The position numbers and the translations under genes are program-made. From CAVZCK01 sp963798805 (GTDB taxonomy: Bacteria; Pseudomonadota; Alphaproteobacteria; Rhizobiales; Rhodomicrobiaceae): a DNA stretch of 64,000 nt. The first letter of the stretch is position 1; each line of letters opens with the position of its first letter. Shown one piece after another: positions 37,743 through 46,897 of this stretch. The DNA lies in assembly GCA_963798805.1 (NCBI GenBank), contig CAWCVC010000015.1:124001-188000 (forward strand). The letters are read 5' to 3'. Below the pieces are notes generated by a model. It saw only the letters and a program-made list of their open reading frames with translations, did no database searches and was not told the DNA's origin.

Positions 37743-38612
37743 GGCGGGTGTGGCTCTGCGCTGCGGCGCGCATAGGATGGCTTCGACACCCATTTCCTAC
37801 GCAAGTTCAATGCCTTGCGCCACATTCGCCAGCGCAATTTCTAACTGCGGCTGAATAAGATCGGCTAGACGGCGGGGTCGGCATGATTGCAGCAGAAATG
37901 CCGCGCCATGTCTGGCGAAGATCGCCGCCCCAATGCGAAAGCACGGCTAGATCCTCTTTGTGTTCGGCGAGGTGACCTTTCTCGGACGCCGCTGGAAAGA
38001 TCCAAGTGTGACCGGGCGTGGACAACCAGCGCCGATCAACGTCCTAAGTGGCTGAATTTGCACAGGTAGGTGGGGGCATACGGCGACGCCAATTCACAGC
38101 CACCTCAGTCTCATAGCTCTCGAAGCTCGGCGGATTCTGCCAGCGCGGCGCGGTGAAGCGGCGGCGAAGCTCGGTCGGCCGCTCGATCTCCGGATGGGTG
38201 AGATGACCCTTGTCAACAGTTGAAGATAAGTGAAATCAATGACTTGGGCGGAGGACTGTTGCGCCTTCTTCATCGCCGTGCTGTACGGTTCGGGACCAAT
38301 CCCCGCAAAAATTCCCGCATACCATTGCACTCGCCAGCGGCGCCCCATTCCGCCGGTTCCCAGCTTGGTGAACCAGCGCGCTTATGAGCGACTTGCCGTT
38401 TTGACTGTCGCATCGACAAGAGGTCTGGAGGCGCTTCATTCCGCCAAGCACTTGGCCTCGAGATAAGCGACCGTGTCGGCGATCCATTCCTCGCAGCGCG
38501 GCTGACGTCTTATTGTTTTTGTACAGTGCTAACGCTGGACCAAGTGACGAACCAAGGAAAGGGAGGATGCTGGCATGGTCGACTTAATCCTCAAAGCCTG
38601 CTCTTGCCCTTC
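37743..38612. other. Degraded stretch without a clear gene
   Basis: About 870 bases of broken frames. On the - strand near 38090-38220 one piece reads KGHLTHPEIERPTELRRRFT then PRWQNPPSFESYETEVAVNW, which looks like former coding sequence but belongs to no family I recognise. The rest shows nothing. Confidence 0.4.
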
Positions 38613-39044
38613 CTAGAACTCGTCGCGCCATAAAGCCTTGAGCTCTTCGGGAAACGCTTTGATAAGCTTGTCGACTTCGCCCGGATCTATCCGATCAGCG
38701 ATTACGTCGAAGACCGCCTTGACAATCTGCTCGCGATCGGGGCCGAAATCCCGGCGCGCTTCCTGTTCGATTTCGCCAATGAAGTCGGCCAGGTGCCGTG
38801 TGCGCTTGGGCGTGGCGGTGATCTGCCAGCCGTCATAATACAGGCCGCGGATCAGCATCGGCAATTGTGCGCCGAGATGGACGGCGGTTTCGGCGGCAAC
38901 GCGGTCGCGGATCGTGTGCAAAGTGGCGCGCAAAGCCTGATAGGCGAGATGCCGATCATCGGTTTCGATCCGCTCCATAATCTCCTTCAGCCAAAGATTG
39001 GTCTGCTGGACCGTGGAGTCGAAGACATCGAGGCCGGTTGTCAT
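38613..39044 (-). CDS. DUF2267 family protein
   Basis: 143-residue, mostly helical soluble protein. The repeat units LRATLHTIRDRVAAETAVHL and VFDVIADRIDPGEVDKLIKA with LPMLIRGLYYDGW are typical DUF2267, a family of unknown function frequently found with stress genes. The ATG at 39044 follows GAGGAG. It lies 49 bases from the flavodoxin gene on the same strand, so they may form an operon. Confidence 0.9.
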   Translation of the reverse strand: MTTGLDVFDSTVQQTNLWLKEIMERIETDDRHLAYQALRATLHTIRDRVAAETAVHLGAQLPMLIRGLYYDGWQITATPKRTRHLADFIGEIEQEARRDFGPDREQIVKAVFDVIADRIDPGEVDKLIKAFPEELKALWRDEF

Positions 39045-39093
39045 CTGTTTTTCTCCTCAAAGGTGGTGGGCGGGACACGCAGACGCCTTGCTT

Positions 39094-39594
39094 CTAAGCG
39101 ACATCCCGGCGGCTTCGCTCACGCTCCTGCTCAAGGGTCTTTGCGAATGTCCGCACGGCAAGGTCGTAGTGGCCGGTGGCGATATCCCTTACAGTTACCG
39201 CAAGTGTCGCGACCGGCGGCATCCCGCCAATGGCTTCCATTTGCTTGAAGCTTTTCGCGGCGGCTGATCCGCCATGCGTCAGGCAAAAGGCCACGCGCTT
39301 AAAATGGCCGCGGAATGTGCGAAGATAGGTTTGCACGGGCGGAGCGATGTGCCCCGCCCAAACCGGTCCGCCAATAACGACCAGATCAAAATCATCCGGC
39401 GAATGCGTCGGTGGATCGATCGGAACTTGCCGCCCCGTAGCGCTGTGCAGAGCGCCCTTTATGAAGCCGAAAGAACCATCATAGGCCGTTCGGGTCAGGA
39501 TGCGCTCGGTATCAGCGTGCAGCAAAGCGGCGATTTTCGAAGCGATCAGGCTCGTATTGCCGGTTCGCGAATAGAAGACGACCAGGGATTTCAT
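39094..39594 (-). CDS. Flavodoxin-like protein
   Basis: 166 residues with the FMN phosphate-binding loop YSRTGNTSL (residues 8-16) and the second and third FMN loops near GGPVWAGHIAPP (74-85) and THGGSAAAKS (106-115). This pattern matches the flavodoxin/NAD(P)H quinone reductase-like fold (Flavodoxin_5/FMN_red type). A cytosolic redox carrier; partner unknown. Together with DUF2267 and downstream genes it may belong to a stress group. Confidence 0.88.
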   Translation of the reverse strand: MKSLVVFYSRTGNTSLIASKIAALLHADTERILTRTAYDGSFGFIKGALHSATGRQVPIDPPTHSPDDFDLVVIGGPVWAGHIAPPVQTYLRTFRGHFKRVAFCLTHGGSAAAKSFKQMEAIGGMPPVATLAVTVRDIATGHYDLAVRTFAKTLEQERERSRRDVA

Positions 39595-39994
39595 CGCAGA
39601 ACCTCATCCATCCGGGGGAGTTCAAGCCGAAATCTTTATACCCGTTGTTCCAATTCGGAATGACATTTGTCAAAGCAGGGCTGGCGCTCGAAATCATTGG
39701 TGAAGACTGTCGCACATCGAACCTTCAGCATGCGAACAGCTTTTCAGCTGCGGCCAGCGCCGCGCATTCAGCACGTCGCCGGCTTCAAGCCAGCCCCGGC
39801 GCTTACAGCCATCGGCGGTGGCAGGAGCGCGTCTTCGGCGGTGTGACGGAGCATGTCCTGCACAGGGCGCGGACGCGGTTTTGATGGCGCATTGATGGCG
39901 GCAGCGCCGGAGAATTTTCGCGGCGAAATCTGTGCGCGATTGGATTAGACAAATTGCCGCGCCGCAACCGTTAACCGTGCGCGCCCGGTGCAGA
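39595..39994. other. Intergenic, nothing recognised
   Basis: About 400 bases upstream of the flavodoxin gene with no gene-like frame; likely holds its promoter. Followed by a palindromic repeat. Confidence 0.4.
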
Positions 39995-40095
39995 GCATCG
40001 GACCGAAAAGTGCGAAGCGGTTTTCGGACAAATCCGATGCCAAAAACAAATAGTTAGAGCGGCGCTTCCGATTCCAATTAAAAGTCCGCCGCTCT
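39995..40095. repeat. Rhizobiales-type nested palindromic repeat
   Basis: Two hairpins in tandem. The first has outer arms GCATCGGA (39995-40002) and TCCGATGC (40033-40040) around an inner CCGAAAA ... GGTTTTCGG stem. The second has arms AGAGCGGCG (40056-40064) and CGCCGCTCT (40087-40095). The layout (CCGAAAAGTG, GCGGTTTTCGG, CAAAAACAAA, AGAGCGGCG) recalls the abundant intergenic repeats of Rhizobiales genomes. Confidence 0.65.
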
Positions 40096-40103
40096 AATCG
40101 GTA

Positions 40104-40268
40104 TCAATCATATGCGGAGCCAGCTTCGGCCGGCTTCAACGCGTCCAACTCTTTGCGCAGCCAGCGGACCTCATGCTCAAGGAACTCCAGTCTTGTCTTC
40201 AATCCCATATAGACCCAAAACGCCGTGACGGCGACAACCAGCAGCGCGATGTCCCGAAACATGTCCAT
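40104..40268 (-). CDS. Small membrane protein (54 residues)
   Basis: Short gene with one membrane segment (RDIALLVVAVTAFWVYMG, about residues 5-22) followed by a charged amphipathic, coiled-coil-like tail (TRLEFLEHEVRWLRKELDAL). Starts at ATG 40268 with GGGGAA about nine bases upstream. It lies 16 bases after the CapA-like gene stop and is probably in the same operon. The topology suggests a small membrane-anchored oligomer; function unknown. Confidence 0.6.
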   Translation of the reverse strand: MDMFRDIALLVVAVTAFWVYMGLKTRLEFLEHEVRWLRKELDALKPAEAGSAYD

Positions 40269-40284
40269 TCGAAAGTTCCCCTTT

Positions 40285-41390
40285 TCACTTCCATTTGGCT
40301 TGCAGCACCCCGTTCTCGGCCAGTGAGAACCGGGTTCCGAATGGCTGGCTCTCCCGGTTCAAGACCGTCTGCAACCACGTCACATCGTGAAGCGACGCCC
40401 GCCGGAGCCGAAACCGGTGCATTTGAAAAACGACAAGCGTGAGTGCTTCCAGCGCTGCGCCCGCCGCACCGATACGGGGCAGATACATGACCGAGAGATC
40501 ACCCCGATAGTCCTCGCACCCGCCGATGCTTTCATAGTCGTTGATGAATCCCCGCAGCCATAAAGGATCAGCTTGCCGCGATAGACTTCGGCCGGGCGGG
40601 CATGGTGAGAGGAATGACCGTGGAGAATGTCGCAGGCACCAAGGTCGATCAGGGTTCGCGCAAAGCTCTGCTGCTCTTTGGGGATCTGATAGCCCCAGTT
40701 CGATCCCCAATGGATCGAGATGATGGTAATATCGCCGTCTCTCTTCCGTGCACATATCTTCCCTGCCAAGCGCCTCGCCGTTGCTCCCGAAAGGTCGGGA
40801 AACAGGCAGATGCCGGGGCGGTTCTCCAATGCCGCCCAATGGGGCGGGATGCCGCTTGTTTCCGAACCGAATCCATAGACGCAGATCCGATGACCGGAGC
40901 CGGTTTCAACAATGGTGGGGTTAAACGCTGCGTCCAAGGTCTCGCCGGCTCCCGCCGTTCGGATGCTGGCCGAGCGAAGTGCGACCAGGGTATCGAGCAG
41001 ACCCGATCGCCCCCAATCCAGCACATGGTTGTTGGCGAGCACGGAGCAATCCAGTCCCGCCGCGGAGAGGACCGGCACATTGGCGGGGTTCATCTTGTAG
41101 TTGATGCCCTTCGGTTCGGGCGTCTTGCAGGCGGTCACCGCCGTTTCGAGATTGACGATCCGGGCGCCGGGCCGCTGCCGATCGAGTTCCGCAAGCGCGT
41201 CACCCCAAATGTAGCCGAAATCGACCGGTGCCGGGATCTTGCCGCAAGCTCTTTCGGCGAGCGTCACATATTGCGCTGCCGACCTTGCATGGTCTTCGAA
41301 TAGCGCCGGATCGCCCGGATAAGGCAGGATCTGATCGATGCCCCGCCCGGTCATCACATCGCCGGCAAGGAAGAGTTTGACCGTCTCCAT
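40285..41390 (-). pseudogene. CapA/PGA-synthesis-like metallophosphoesterase, frameshifted
   Basis: Calcineurin-like enzyme of the CapA (PgsA) family. Metal and active-site motifs are GDVMTGRG (near residue 10), NLET (79-82), ANNHVLDWG (119-127), SIHWGSNWG and HGHSSHH. The first 1.0 frame covers residues to LILYGCGD; the C-terminal piece (FINDYESIGGCEDYRGDLSV to AENGVLQAKWK) is in the other frame. One T is probably missing in GATTTC near 40546, so this may be a sequencing error rather than decay. It directly follows the 154-residue hypothetical gene. Confidence 0.85.
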
Positions 41391-41392
41391 CG

Positions 41393-41857
41393 CTACCCGC
41401 GACGTGCGGCGCTATGCTCATTGCGCAGCATGTGGCCAAACAGCCGCGTAACCCGCCCCTTCGCCACCGAATCCTTGGCATCGGGCGAGACGTCGATGGT
41501 TCCGCGTTCCGGCAGGATGAACTCAGTCTCGAAAGTCTCCAGGTCGATCTCCTCTTCGCCGTCCGGGGCATCTCCATCCTCCGGCAGCCGCGGCCCTATC
41601 CTGTCCTCGACGCGCATGCGTAGTACCCAGCCGTCGCTCTCGGCCGCAGGGCTGACGTCGAGAATGCCGACGGCGAGTACGTCGCTGAGATCCTCGTCCT
41701 CTTCGTCCCCAAGCCTCTGCATCTCGGCCTCGCCCAGCGGCTCCGTTATGTAAGAGCGCGTGGCGAGCACATCGAGATGCAGGCGACCGCTGCGTTGCTC
41801 TTCGATCAGCCAGCGGACGATCTGCTTTGGGTCGATGTCCAAAGGATAGGTGTCCAT
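41393..41857 (-). CDS. Hypothetical acidic protein
   Basis: 154 residues, strongly acidic in the middle (GDEEDEDLSD, DAPDGEEEID), no signal peptide or membrane segment. Conserved-looking end: ERGTIDVSPDAKDSVAKGRV. It stands two bases from the start of the CapA-like gene, so it is co-transcribed. No known family recognised. Confidence 0.75.
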   Translation of the reverse strand: MDTYPLDIDPKQIVRWLIEEQRSGRLHLDVLATRSYITEPLGEAEMQRLGDEEDEDLSDVLAVGILDVSPAAESDGWVLRMRVEDRIGPRLPEDGDAPDGEEEIDLETFETEFILPERGTIDVSPDAKDSVAKGRVTRLFGHMLRNEHSAARRG

Positions 41858-41881
41858 GCGGGGCTCTCCAGTCAGATCATG

Positions 41882-42343
41882 CTAACGCTCGTAAAGGCCG
41901 ATGAGCTCCGCCGTCGCGATCGCATGCGCCTCTGCCGTGCCGGCGACGGCCTTGCAGCCCACGGCACCGATCAAAGGCAGATGTTCCACGCCGAGCGCGA
42001 ACAGCCGGAAATGATAATGATGTATGCCGTCGCCCTTCGGCGGGCATGGCCCTGAATAGCCGCTTTTGCCGAAGCCGTTCATCGCCTCCCCGATCGCGCG
42101 GCCGGCCGGGTGCCGTTTTAAGTCTTTGGCCAGCCCGATCCATTCCGAAGGAATGTCCCAGATGCCCCAATGAAAGAAGGTGCCGCCCGGCGCGTCAGGG
42201 TCGTCGCAGACCAGGGCAAAACTCTTCGTCCCTGGCGGCGCGCCTCTCCAGCTCAGAGGCGGGGGCTGATCGTCACCATCACAACTATGGACGCGGGGAA
42301 TTCGGTGGTTATTCCGAAAGGCAGAGCTTTCCAAGACGAACAT
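41882..42343 (-). CDS. YbhB/YbcL-type phosphatidylethanolamine-binding (PEBP) protein
   Basis: 153 residues of the PEBP/Raf kinase inhibitor-like family. Signature segments are FALVCDDPDAPGGTFFHWGIWD would span residues 42-63 (ligand-site DPDAP and HW), and SGYSGPCPPKGDGIHHYHF with the anion-binding GPCPP. Bacterial members are cytosolic or periplasmic with unclear role, some in stress. It precedes the acidic hypothetical gene by 24 bases. Confidence 0.93.
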   Translation of the reverse strand: MFVLESSAFRNNHRIPRVHSCDGDDQPPPLSWRGAPPGTKSFALVCDDPDAPGGTFFHWGIWDIPSEWIGLAKDLKRHPAGRAIGEAMNGFGKSGYSGPCPPKGDGIHHYHFRLFALGVEHLPLIGAVGCKAVAGTAEAHAIATAELIGLYER

Positions 42344-42455
42344 CGGCCCTGATCCCGTTTTTCCGGAATGACATCTCTTGCGATCAGAATTTTCAGCAAT
42401 GATGAGGCTGCGGACGATCTGCGGCTTTGACCTCGGTCAATGAATAGGTCGCCGC

Positions 42456-43058
42456 TCAACTCCCCGCAAGGCGGGCGCGGATCGCTTCCTCCTGATCGAA
42501 GCTTTCCAGATGCTCGTTGATCCGTTTCAGCCGCTCCTCGATTTCCGGCAGCAGCACATTCTCGAGCGCCCGCGCGCGTTTCTCGGTCCGCCGGTATTCG
42601 GCCGCGAGGCGGCGCAGATTTCCCGACTGCGCGGCGAGCCCGGTGAGATGTTCGAGCAGGCTCGCGAACGCCTTCGCGCATTCGTTGGCCTCCGGTGACG
42701 GATCGAGCGGAGGAAAGGCCGGCGCGCCCGCCTCGGCTTCGAAGTCAAGGGCGATGAGTGGAACGCCGAGGAAGAGCGAGCGGTCTCGCCTTGGCGCTGC
42801 CGGGGCCGGTTCGCGCGCAGGATAGACCTGCAGATTTTCAAGCCCATGCCGCGCGACGGCCTGCGCCGTCGCCTCGCGAGCGATCCGCACGGCCGTCAAA
42901 AACGCCCGTTCCTGCTCCTCATAGAGACGCAGCCGGCGCAGGATCTCCGCCGCCAACAGCATGCGTTTTTCGTCCAGGAACTGATAGCCCTGGCGCATGA
43001 CGCCGCGCTCGTCGGCGAGCGCAAGGGCGGCGCTCCTGGTGGGCGGGTCCTCAGCCAC
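42456..43058 (-). CDS. atpD: V/A-type ATPase subunit D
   Basis: 200-residue central-stalk subunit. Two long helices form the shaft: an N-terminal one (LDEKRMLLAAEILRRLRLYE, about 28-47) and a C-terminal one (AEYRRTEKRARALENVLLPE, residues 155-174), with the loop LFLGVPLIALDF between them. It overlaps atpB by eight bases. Its rotary function requires the A3B3 head, of which only B is intact here. Confidence 0.93.
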   Translation of the reverse strand: MAEDPPTRSAALALADERGVMRQGYQFLDEKRMLLAAEILRRLRLYEEQERAFLTAVRIAREATAQAVARHGLENLQVYPAREPAPAAPRRDRSLFLGVPLIALDFEAEAGAPAFPPLDPSPEANECAKAFASLLEHLTGLAAQSGNLRRLAAEYRRTEKRARALENVLLPEIEERLKRINEHLESFDQEEAIRARLAGS

Positions 43059-44445
43059 TGCGCATTCCGCCCGCGCTCAAATAGCGCTCGGTCTGCGCGT
43101 CGCTCAGCCTTGTCATCTCGGCGCGCGGCAGACCGCTCAGCAGCCGCCAGCCGATCGTCATTGTCTCTTCGAGAGAGCGCGGCTCGTCTTGACTGACCAG
43201 CTCATTCTCGAAGGCGTCCGCAAAGACGAGATATTGCCGGTCCGCCGCGGTCAGCCCCTCCTGGCCGACGACGCTTGCGAGCACCCGCACCCGTGTCGCC
43301 TTGGCGTAGGAGGCGAAAAGCTGATGCGCCAGCGCCGGGTGATCGGCATGGGTGAAGCACTCGCCGGTGCCCTGATCGAACAGTCGCGACAGGCTCGGCA
43401 GCACATTGATCGGCGGATAGACGCCCTTGTGATCGAGCCCGCGCTCCAGCACGATCTGGCCTTCGGTGATATAGCCGGTAAGGTCCGGGATCGGATGGCT
43501 GATATCGTCCGCGGGCATGGTGAGGATGGGGAGCTGCGTCACCGTGCCCTTGCCGCCGCGAATGCGGCCCGCGCGCTCATAGATCGTGGCGAGGTCGGAA
43601 TACATATAGCCAGGAAAACCCTTGCGGCTCGGGATCTCGCCATGGCTCGACGACACCTCGCGCAGCGCCTCGCAATAATTGGTCATGTCGGTCATGATGA
43701 CCAGCACATGCCGGCCCTCGTCATAGGCAAGATATTCGGCAGCGGTCAGTGCCACTCGCGGTGTGAGCAGCCGCTGCGGGCTCGGCTCGCCGGCGAGGCT
43801 GAGGAACATCACGGTGTGGCCGAGCGCGCCGGAATCTTCCATGGCGCGGCGGAAGGCGTCGGCCGTGTCGTGCGAGACGCCGATGCCGGCAAAGACGATG
43901 GCGAAACCGCCGCCGCCCTCGCCTCTCAGCCGGGCATGCTGCGCGATCTCGATCGCCAGCCGGTCGTGAGCGAGACCGCCCGAGGAGAACACCGGCAGCT
44001 TCTGACCGCGGATCAGGCTGTTCATCAGGTCGATGGCGGAGACACCGGTCTCGATGAAGTCGCGCGGCAAGGCGCGCCTCGCCGGGTTCAGCGGCTGGCC
44101 CTGGATGGAGCGGAAGGCACGCGCGGCAACCGGCGGGCCGCCATCGGTCGGCTCGCCGCGCCCATTGAAGACGCGCCCAAGGAGGTCGGGACCGACGCCG
44201 AATGTCAGCGGCTCGCCGCGGAAGCGCACGCGCACCGCGTCGAGCGCCAGCCCGGAGGTGGTCTCCAGCACCTCGATGACCATCTCCTCCTCGCCGAGCG
44301 CCGTCACGCGGCCCAGCCGCGGCTTGCTGTTCGCGCTGAGCACCTCGACCGCCTCGTTGAGGCCGGCGACGACATTGCGCTTGAGGAAGAGCAGCGGCCC
44401 CTCGATGGCTGTTGCCGCGCCGCTAACGCTGAGCTCAGCCCACAT
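43051..44445 (-). CDS. atpB: V/A-type ATPase subunit B
   Basis: Non-catalytic head subunit (464 residues). Diagnostic segments are GLVFNGRGEP-like GRVFNGRGEPTDG, IETGVSAIDLMNSLIRGQKLP and FSSGGLAHDRLAIEIAQHARL in place of a Walker A, then IVFAGIGVS and VLIMTDMTNYCEALREVSSS, typical for B subunits. Start at 44445 (MWAELSVSGAATAIEG) overlaps the preceding stop by 11 bases. Complete and well conserved, though its catalytic partner A is truncated. Confidence 0.95.
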   Translation of the reverse strand: MWAELSVSGAATAIEGPLLFLKRNVVAGLNEAVEVLSANSKPRLGRVTALGEEEMVIEVLETTSGLALDAVRVRFRGEPLTFGVGPDLLGRVFNGRGEPTDGGPPVAARAFRSIQGQPLNPARRALPRDFIETGVSAIDLMNSLIRGQKLPVFSSGGLAHDRLAIEIAQHARLRGEGGGGFAIVFAGIGVSHDTADAFRRAMEDSGALGHTVMFLSLAGEPSPQRLLTPRVALTAAEYLAYDEGRHVLVIMTDMTNYCEALREVSSSHGEIPSRKGFPGYMYSDLATIYERAGRIRGGKGTVTQLPILTMPADDISHPIPDLTGYITEGQIVLERGLDHKGVYPPINVLPSLSRLFDQGTGECFTHADHPALAHQLFASYAKATRVRVLASVVGQEGLTAADRQYLVFADAFENELVSQDEPRSLEETMTIGWRLLSGLPRAEMTRLSDAQTERYLSAGGMRSG

Positions 44446-45835
44446 GAGCCTGCTCCTGGCGCGCTCCGAGACCGCCAAGCTGCTGGTCGAGCTCGGCGCG
44501 GATTTCGGCGAAACGCGCGAGCTGGTCCTCGCCGATATCCTCGCCCATGCGCTGCAGCCGCCGATAGACCGTCACACCGGCAATCTCCTCCGGCGCCGCG
44601 CCGCCCTCCAGCGCCGCGAAGGCGAGATCGATGAAACGGATGACGAGGCGCAGCATCTCGGTCTGACGCTCCGGCGAGCAATAGCGGTCGACCGCCGAGA
44701 AGGCGGACTGGCGCAGCAGCGCCTCGTTCACCAGTTCGGCGCAGGTCAGCGTCAATTGCTGCTCGGCGGGCAGGGCGTCCTTGCCGACAATACGCGCCAT
44801 GCGCTCCAGATGCGCCTGACGCTCTAGCAGCGTCAGCAGCCGCTCGCGCTGGCTCGCCCAGTCCGGATTGCCGCGCTCCGTCCACCACCCGGCAAAGCGC
44901 CTTGCGTCTTCCGAATAGGATTGCAGCGGATGGATCGCCGGGTAGAAGCGGGCCTGGGCGCGTTCGCGGTCGAGGCCCCAGAAGCAGCGCACATAGCGCT
45001 TGGTGTGGCTGGTCACCGAGGCGAGCCGCGGCGTCGCCGAAAGCTTGCCGGCGTGGCTGGCGAGCCAAGCGATCAGCTCGCTCCTGGCTCGGATGCGGGC
45101 GACGTCATGCGAGGCGGAGAGCGCCGCGAGCTTGGCTTCCGCCTCTTTGATGGCCGCGTGAAGCCGATCGAGCCGCGCCGCAACATCCTCGGCAGCCTCG
45201 GCAGCGGCCGGAGGCAGATCGTCCGGGATCGGCACGGTGCGCGCCTTCATGGCGTAAAGCTGCTCCGCCTGCCCAGCGACGTCCCGCGCACCGCCGAGAA
45301 CGAGCAGATAGTCGCCGCCGGGCCGATGGAACCGCTTGTGCAGCATCAGCTCGGGCAGGTTCAGGGCCGCGACCTTTTGCGGCAGCAGAAACAGGCGGGC
45401 GGCCAGATCCGGGCCGCAATGGCCGAGCTTGACGAGATCTGGCAGCGGCTCGGGGCAATCGGCGAGCAGGCGATGCAGCCTTTCGAATTCGCGCCTCTGG
45501 CGGCGCAGCCGCTCGATCTCCTCGATCAGCGGGTCGGCTGCCATGCACCACCGCTCCAGCGCATCCAGACCGGCGGCGAGAAGCGCCTCGGGTGCGCCGA
45601 TATGGTCGAGCCCTGTGCTCTCCGGCTCAGGCCAATAGGCGCGATAGCGCTTCTCCAGATCCGAATAGGCGTTTAGCGCATCCTGAACGTCCGGCGCGAA
45701 CAACGCTTCCGACGGGCGGGTGAAGGTCTCGAGCTCGACCACGCCGGAATGTGCGAGTGCGCCAAGGACGGCCGCAAGTTCCTCTCGCGTGGTAACGAGC
45801 TCGAACCACCTCGCCGGCACCGGCCTCAGCGTCAT
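44435..45835 (-). CDS. Chimeric V/A-type ATPase subunit I (N-terminal half) fused to subunit A (C-terminal third)
   Basis: 466-residue in-frame chimera. Residues 1-270 resemble the cytoplasmic stator part of subunit I: FELVTTREELAAVLGALAHS at the start, then coiled coil. No membrane helices follow. From about residue 272 on (TSHTKRYVRCFWGLDRERAQ, residues 276-295; IHPLQSYSED, ARIVGKDALPAEQQLTL, FIDLAFAALEGG) the chain is the C-terminal domain of catalytic subunit A. Walker A and the ATP site of A are absent. The junction lies near 45025. It overlaps the upstream gene by ATGA and atpB by 11 bases, so the operon frame is kept. A deletion between the two parent genes is the simplest origin. The protein cannot hydrolyse ATP; whether it is expressed is unknown. 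Confidence 0.85.
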   Translation of the reverse strand: MTLRPVPARWFELVTTREELAAVLGALAHSGVVELETFTRPSEALFAPDVQDALNAYSDLEKRYRAYWPEPESTGLDHIGAPEALLAAGLDALERWCMAADPLIEEIERLRRQRREFERLHRLLADCPEPLPDLVKLGHCGPDLAARLFLLPQKVAALNLPELMLHKRFHRPGGDYLLVLGGARDVAGQAEQLYAMKARTVPIPDDLPPAAAEAAEDVAARLDRLHAAIKEAEAKLAALSASHDVARIRARSELIAWLASHAGKLSATPRLASVTSHTKRYVRCFWGLDRERAQARFYPAIHPLQSYSEDARRFAGWWTERGNPDWASQRERLLTLLERQAHLERMARIVGKDALPAEQQLTLTCAELVNEALLRQSAFSAVDRYCSPERQTEMLRLVIRFIDLAFAALEGGAAPEEIAGVTVYRRLQRMGEDIGEDQLARFAEIRAELDQQLGGLGARQEQAHVG

Positions 45836-46560
45836 GCGGCGCTCCTCTGGTCCGGTGTGGCGAAGAGCTTGCGCGCCAGCAGCTCGCCGCGAAAGCGCTC
45901 GAAGTCGAGAAGGGCGAGCAGCAGATGTGCGAAGACCGCGACTGGCGAGCCGGCATGCCGGCGGAAGGCGCGAATGCAGATCGCCTCCAACGCTGATCGC
46001 GATGGACGGCAGGGGCTATCCCGCGTTGCGCGCTCGGCAATGTTGAAGCAGGCGAAGAACCTTGCGGCGAGGGCTTGAAGCGCTTTCGCCTCCCCGCGCG
46101 GCAATGGCGGCAGACAGGCATGCCAGCGGGCCAGCCACTCGGCTCCGACGGCCAGCTCCCCCGGCTCTTTCGCGGTCTTGTCGGCGAGCGGCCGAAGCCT
46201 CTCGTCGCGTTCGAACCAGGCCGGAGGCGGCAGGCCGCGAGCGAGATGATCGCGGATGGGCAATTCCGGCAGCACGCCGTAGCAGCGCACGGCATCCCGC
46301 CATTCGGCCGGCAGCCAGCCCGCCACCTCGTCGACCGTATCGCGCCAGGCCGCCTGAAGACCGCGTTCGATCACATGCGGCTCCATATCAGGTGCCACCC
46401 GCGCAGCCCAAGCCGTGATGGAGGTGTTCCGCGCGAGCGCGAGAAACTGCGCCGCCGACCGTGCCGACTCCAGACGCCGCCAATCGGCCTCGCCGAGGCG
46501 TTCGCCATGGCGCGCCTGAATGCGGGCCTGGGCGTAGGCGAGCTCAGGCGTCGGCGCCAC
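45832..46560 (-). CDS. V/A-type ATPase subunit C-like (V-ATPase d subunit)
   Basis: 242-residue, helix-rich protein at the position of the central-stalk cap (subunit C, d in eukaryotes). Sequence similarity is weak but the N-terminal YAQARIQARHGERL and the length fit the vATP-synt_AC39 type loosely. It overlaps both neighbours (17 bases with the upstream gene, four with the I/A chimera). If so, it should sit between the c-ring and the D shaft; here there is no c-ring gene. Assignment rests partly on operon position. Confidence 0.65.
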   Translation of the reverse strand: MAPTPELAYAQARIQARHGERLGEADWRRLESARSAAQFLALARNTSITAWAARVAPDMEPHVIERGLQAAWRDTVDEVAGWLPAEWRDAVRCYGVLPELPIRDHLARGLPPPAWFERDERLRPLADKTAKEPGELAVGAEWLARWHACLPPLPRGEAKALQALAARFFACFNIAERATRDSPCRPSRSALEAICIRAFRRHAGSPVAVFAHLLLALLDFERFRGELLARKLFATPDQRSAA

Positions 46561-46897
46561 CGTCTCCTCCCGTCATGCGAGCGGCCAAGACCGCGACGGC
46601 CTCGGCAATCAGCGCATCATCCCACTGCTCAGACTCCGCGCTCTCGCCATGGAGCGTTGCCATGATCTGCTCGACCGCCGCCGCCGTTCGATCGGCGCAG
46701 AGGCGATGGGCCGCGGCCATCCGGGCATCCGCGCGCGCTTCGATGCGGCGGGCGGTCTCGCGCGCGGCCTCGATCATGGCGTCGGCCTCGGCTCGGCTTG
46801 CCGCTACGGCATCCCGCGCTTCGCGTTCAGCGCCGAGCACCTGTTCCATGGCCAGCGAAACGTCATCCGTCTTGCGTGATTGGTCGCGGGTAATCAT
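46544..46897 (-). CDS. V/A-type ATPase peripheral-stalk subunit (E/G/H-like)
   Basis: 117 residues, nearly all coiled coil (LGAEREARDAVAASRAEADA, then MIEAARETARRIEARADARM). This alanine-rich heptad pattern is typical of the G/H stator subunits. The start at 46897 overlaps the preceding gene by four bases (ATGA). The family is too low in complexity to place exactly, so the name is based on position plus coiled coil. Confidence 0.7.
   Translation of the reverse strand: MITRDQSRKTDDVSLAMEQVLGAEREARDAVAASRAEADAMIEAARETARRIEARADARMAAAHRLCADRTAAAVEQIMATLHGESAESEQWDDALIAEAVAVLAARMTGGDGGADA

Noticed and set aside
42997..44634. 545-codon open frame on the + strand opposite V/A-ATPase subunit B
   Set aside because: It lies antisense to well-conserved genes; its translation is rich in His, Arg and Ala with no known motif. 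A shadow of high-GC codon use.
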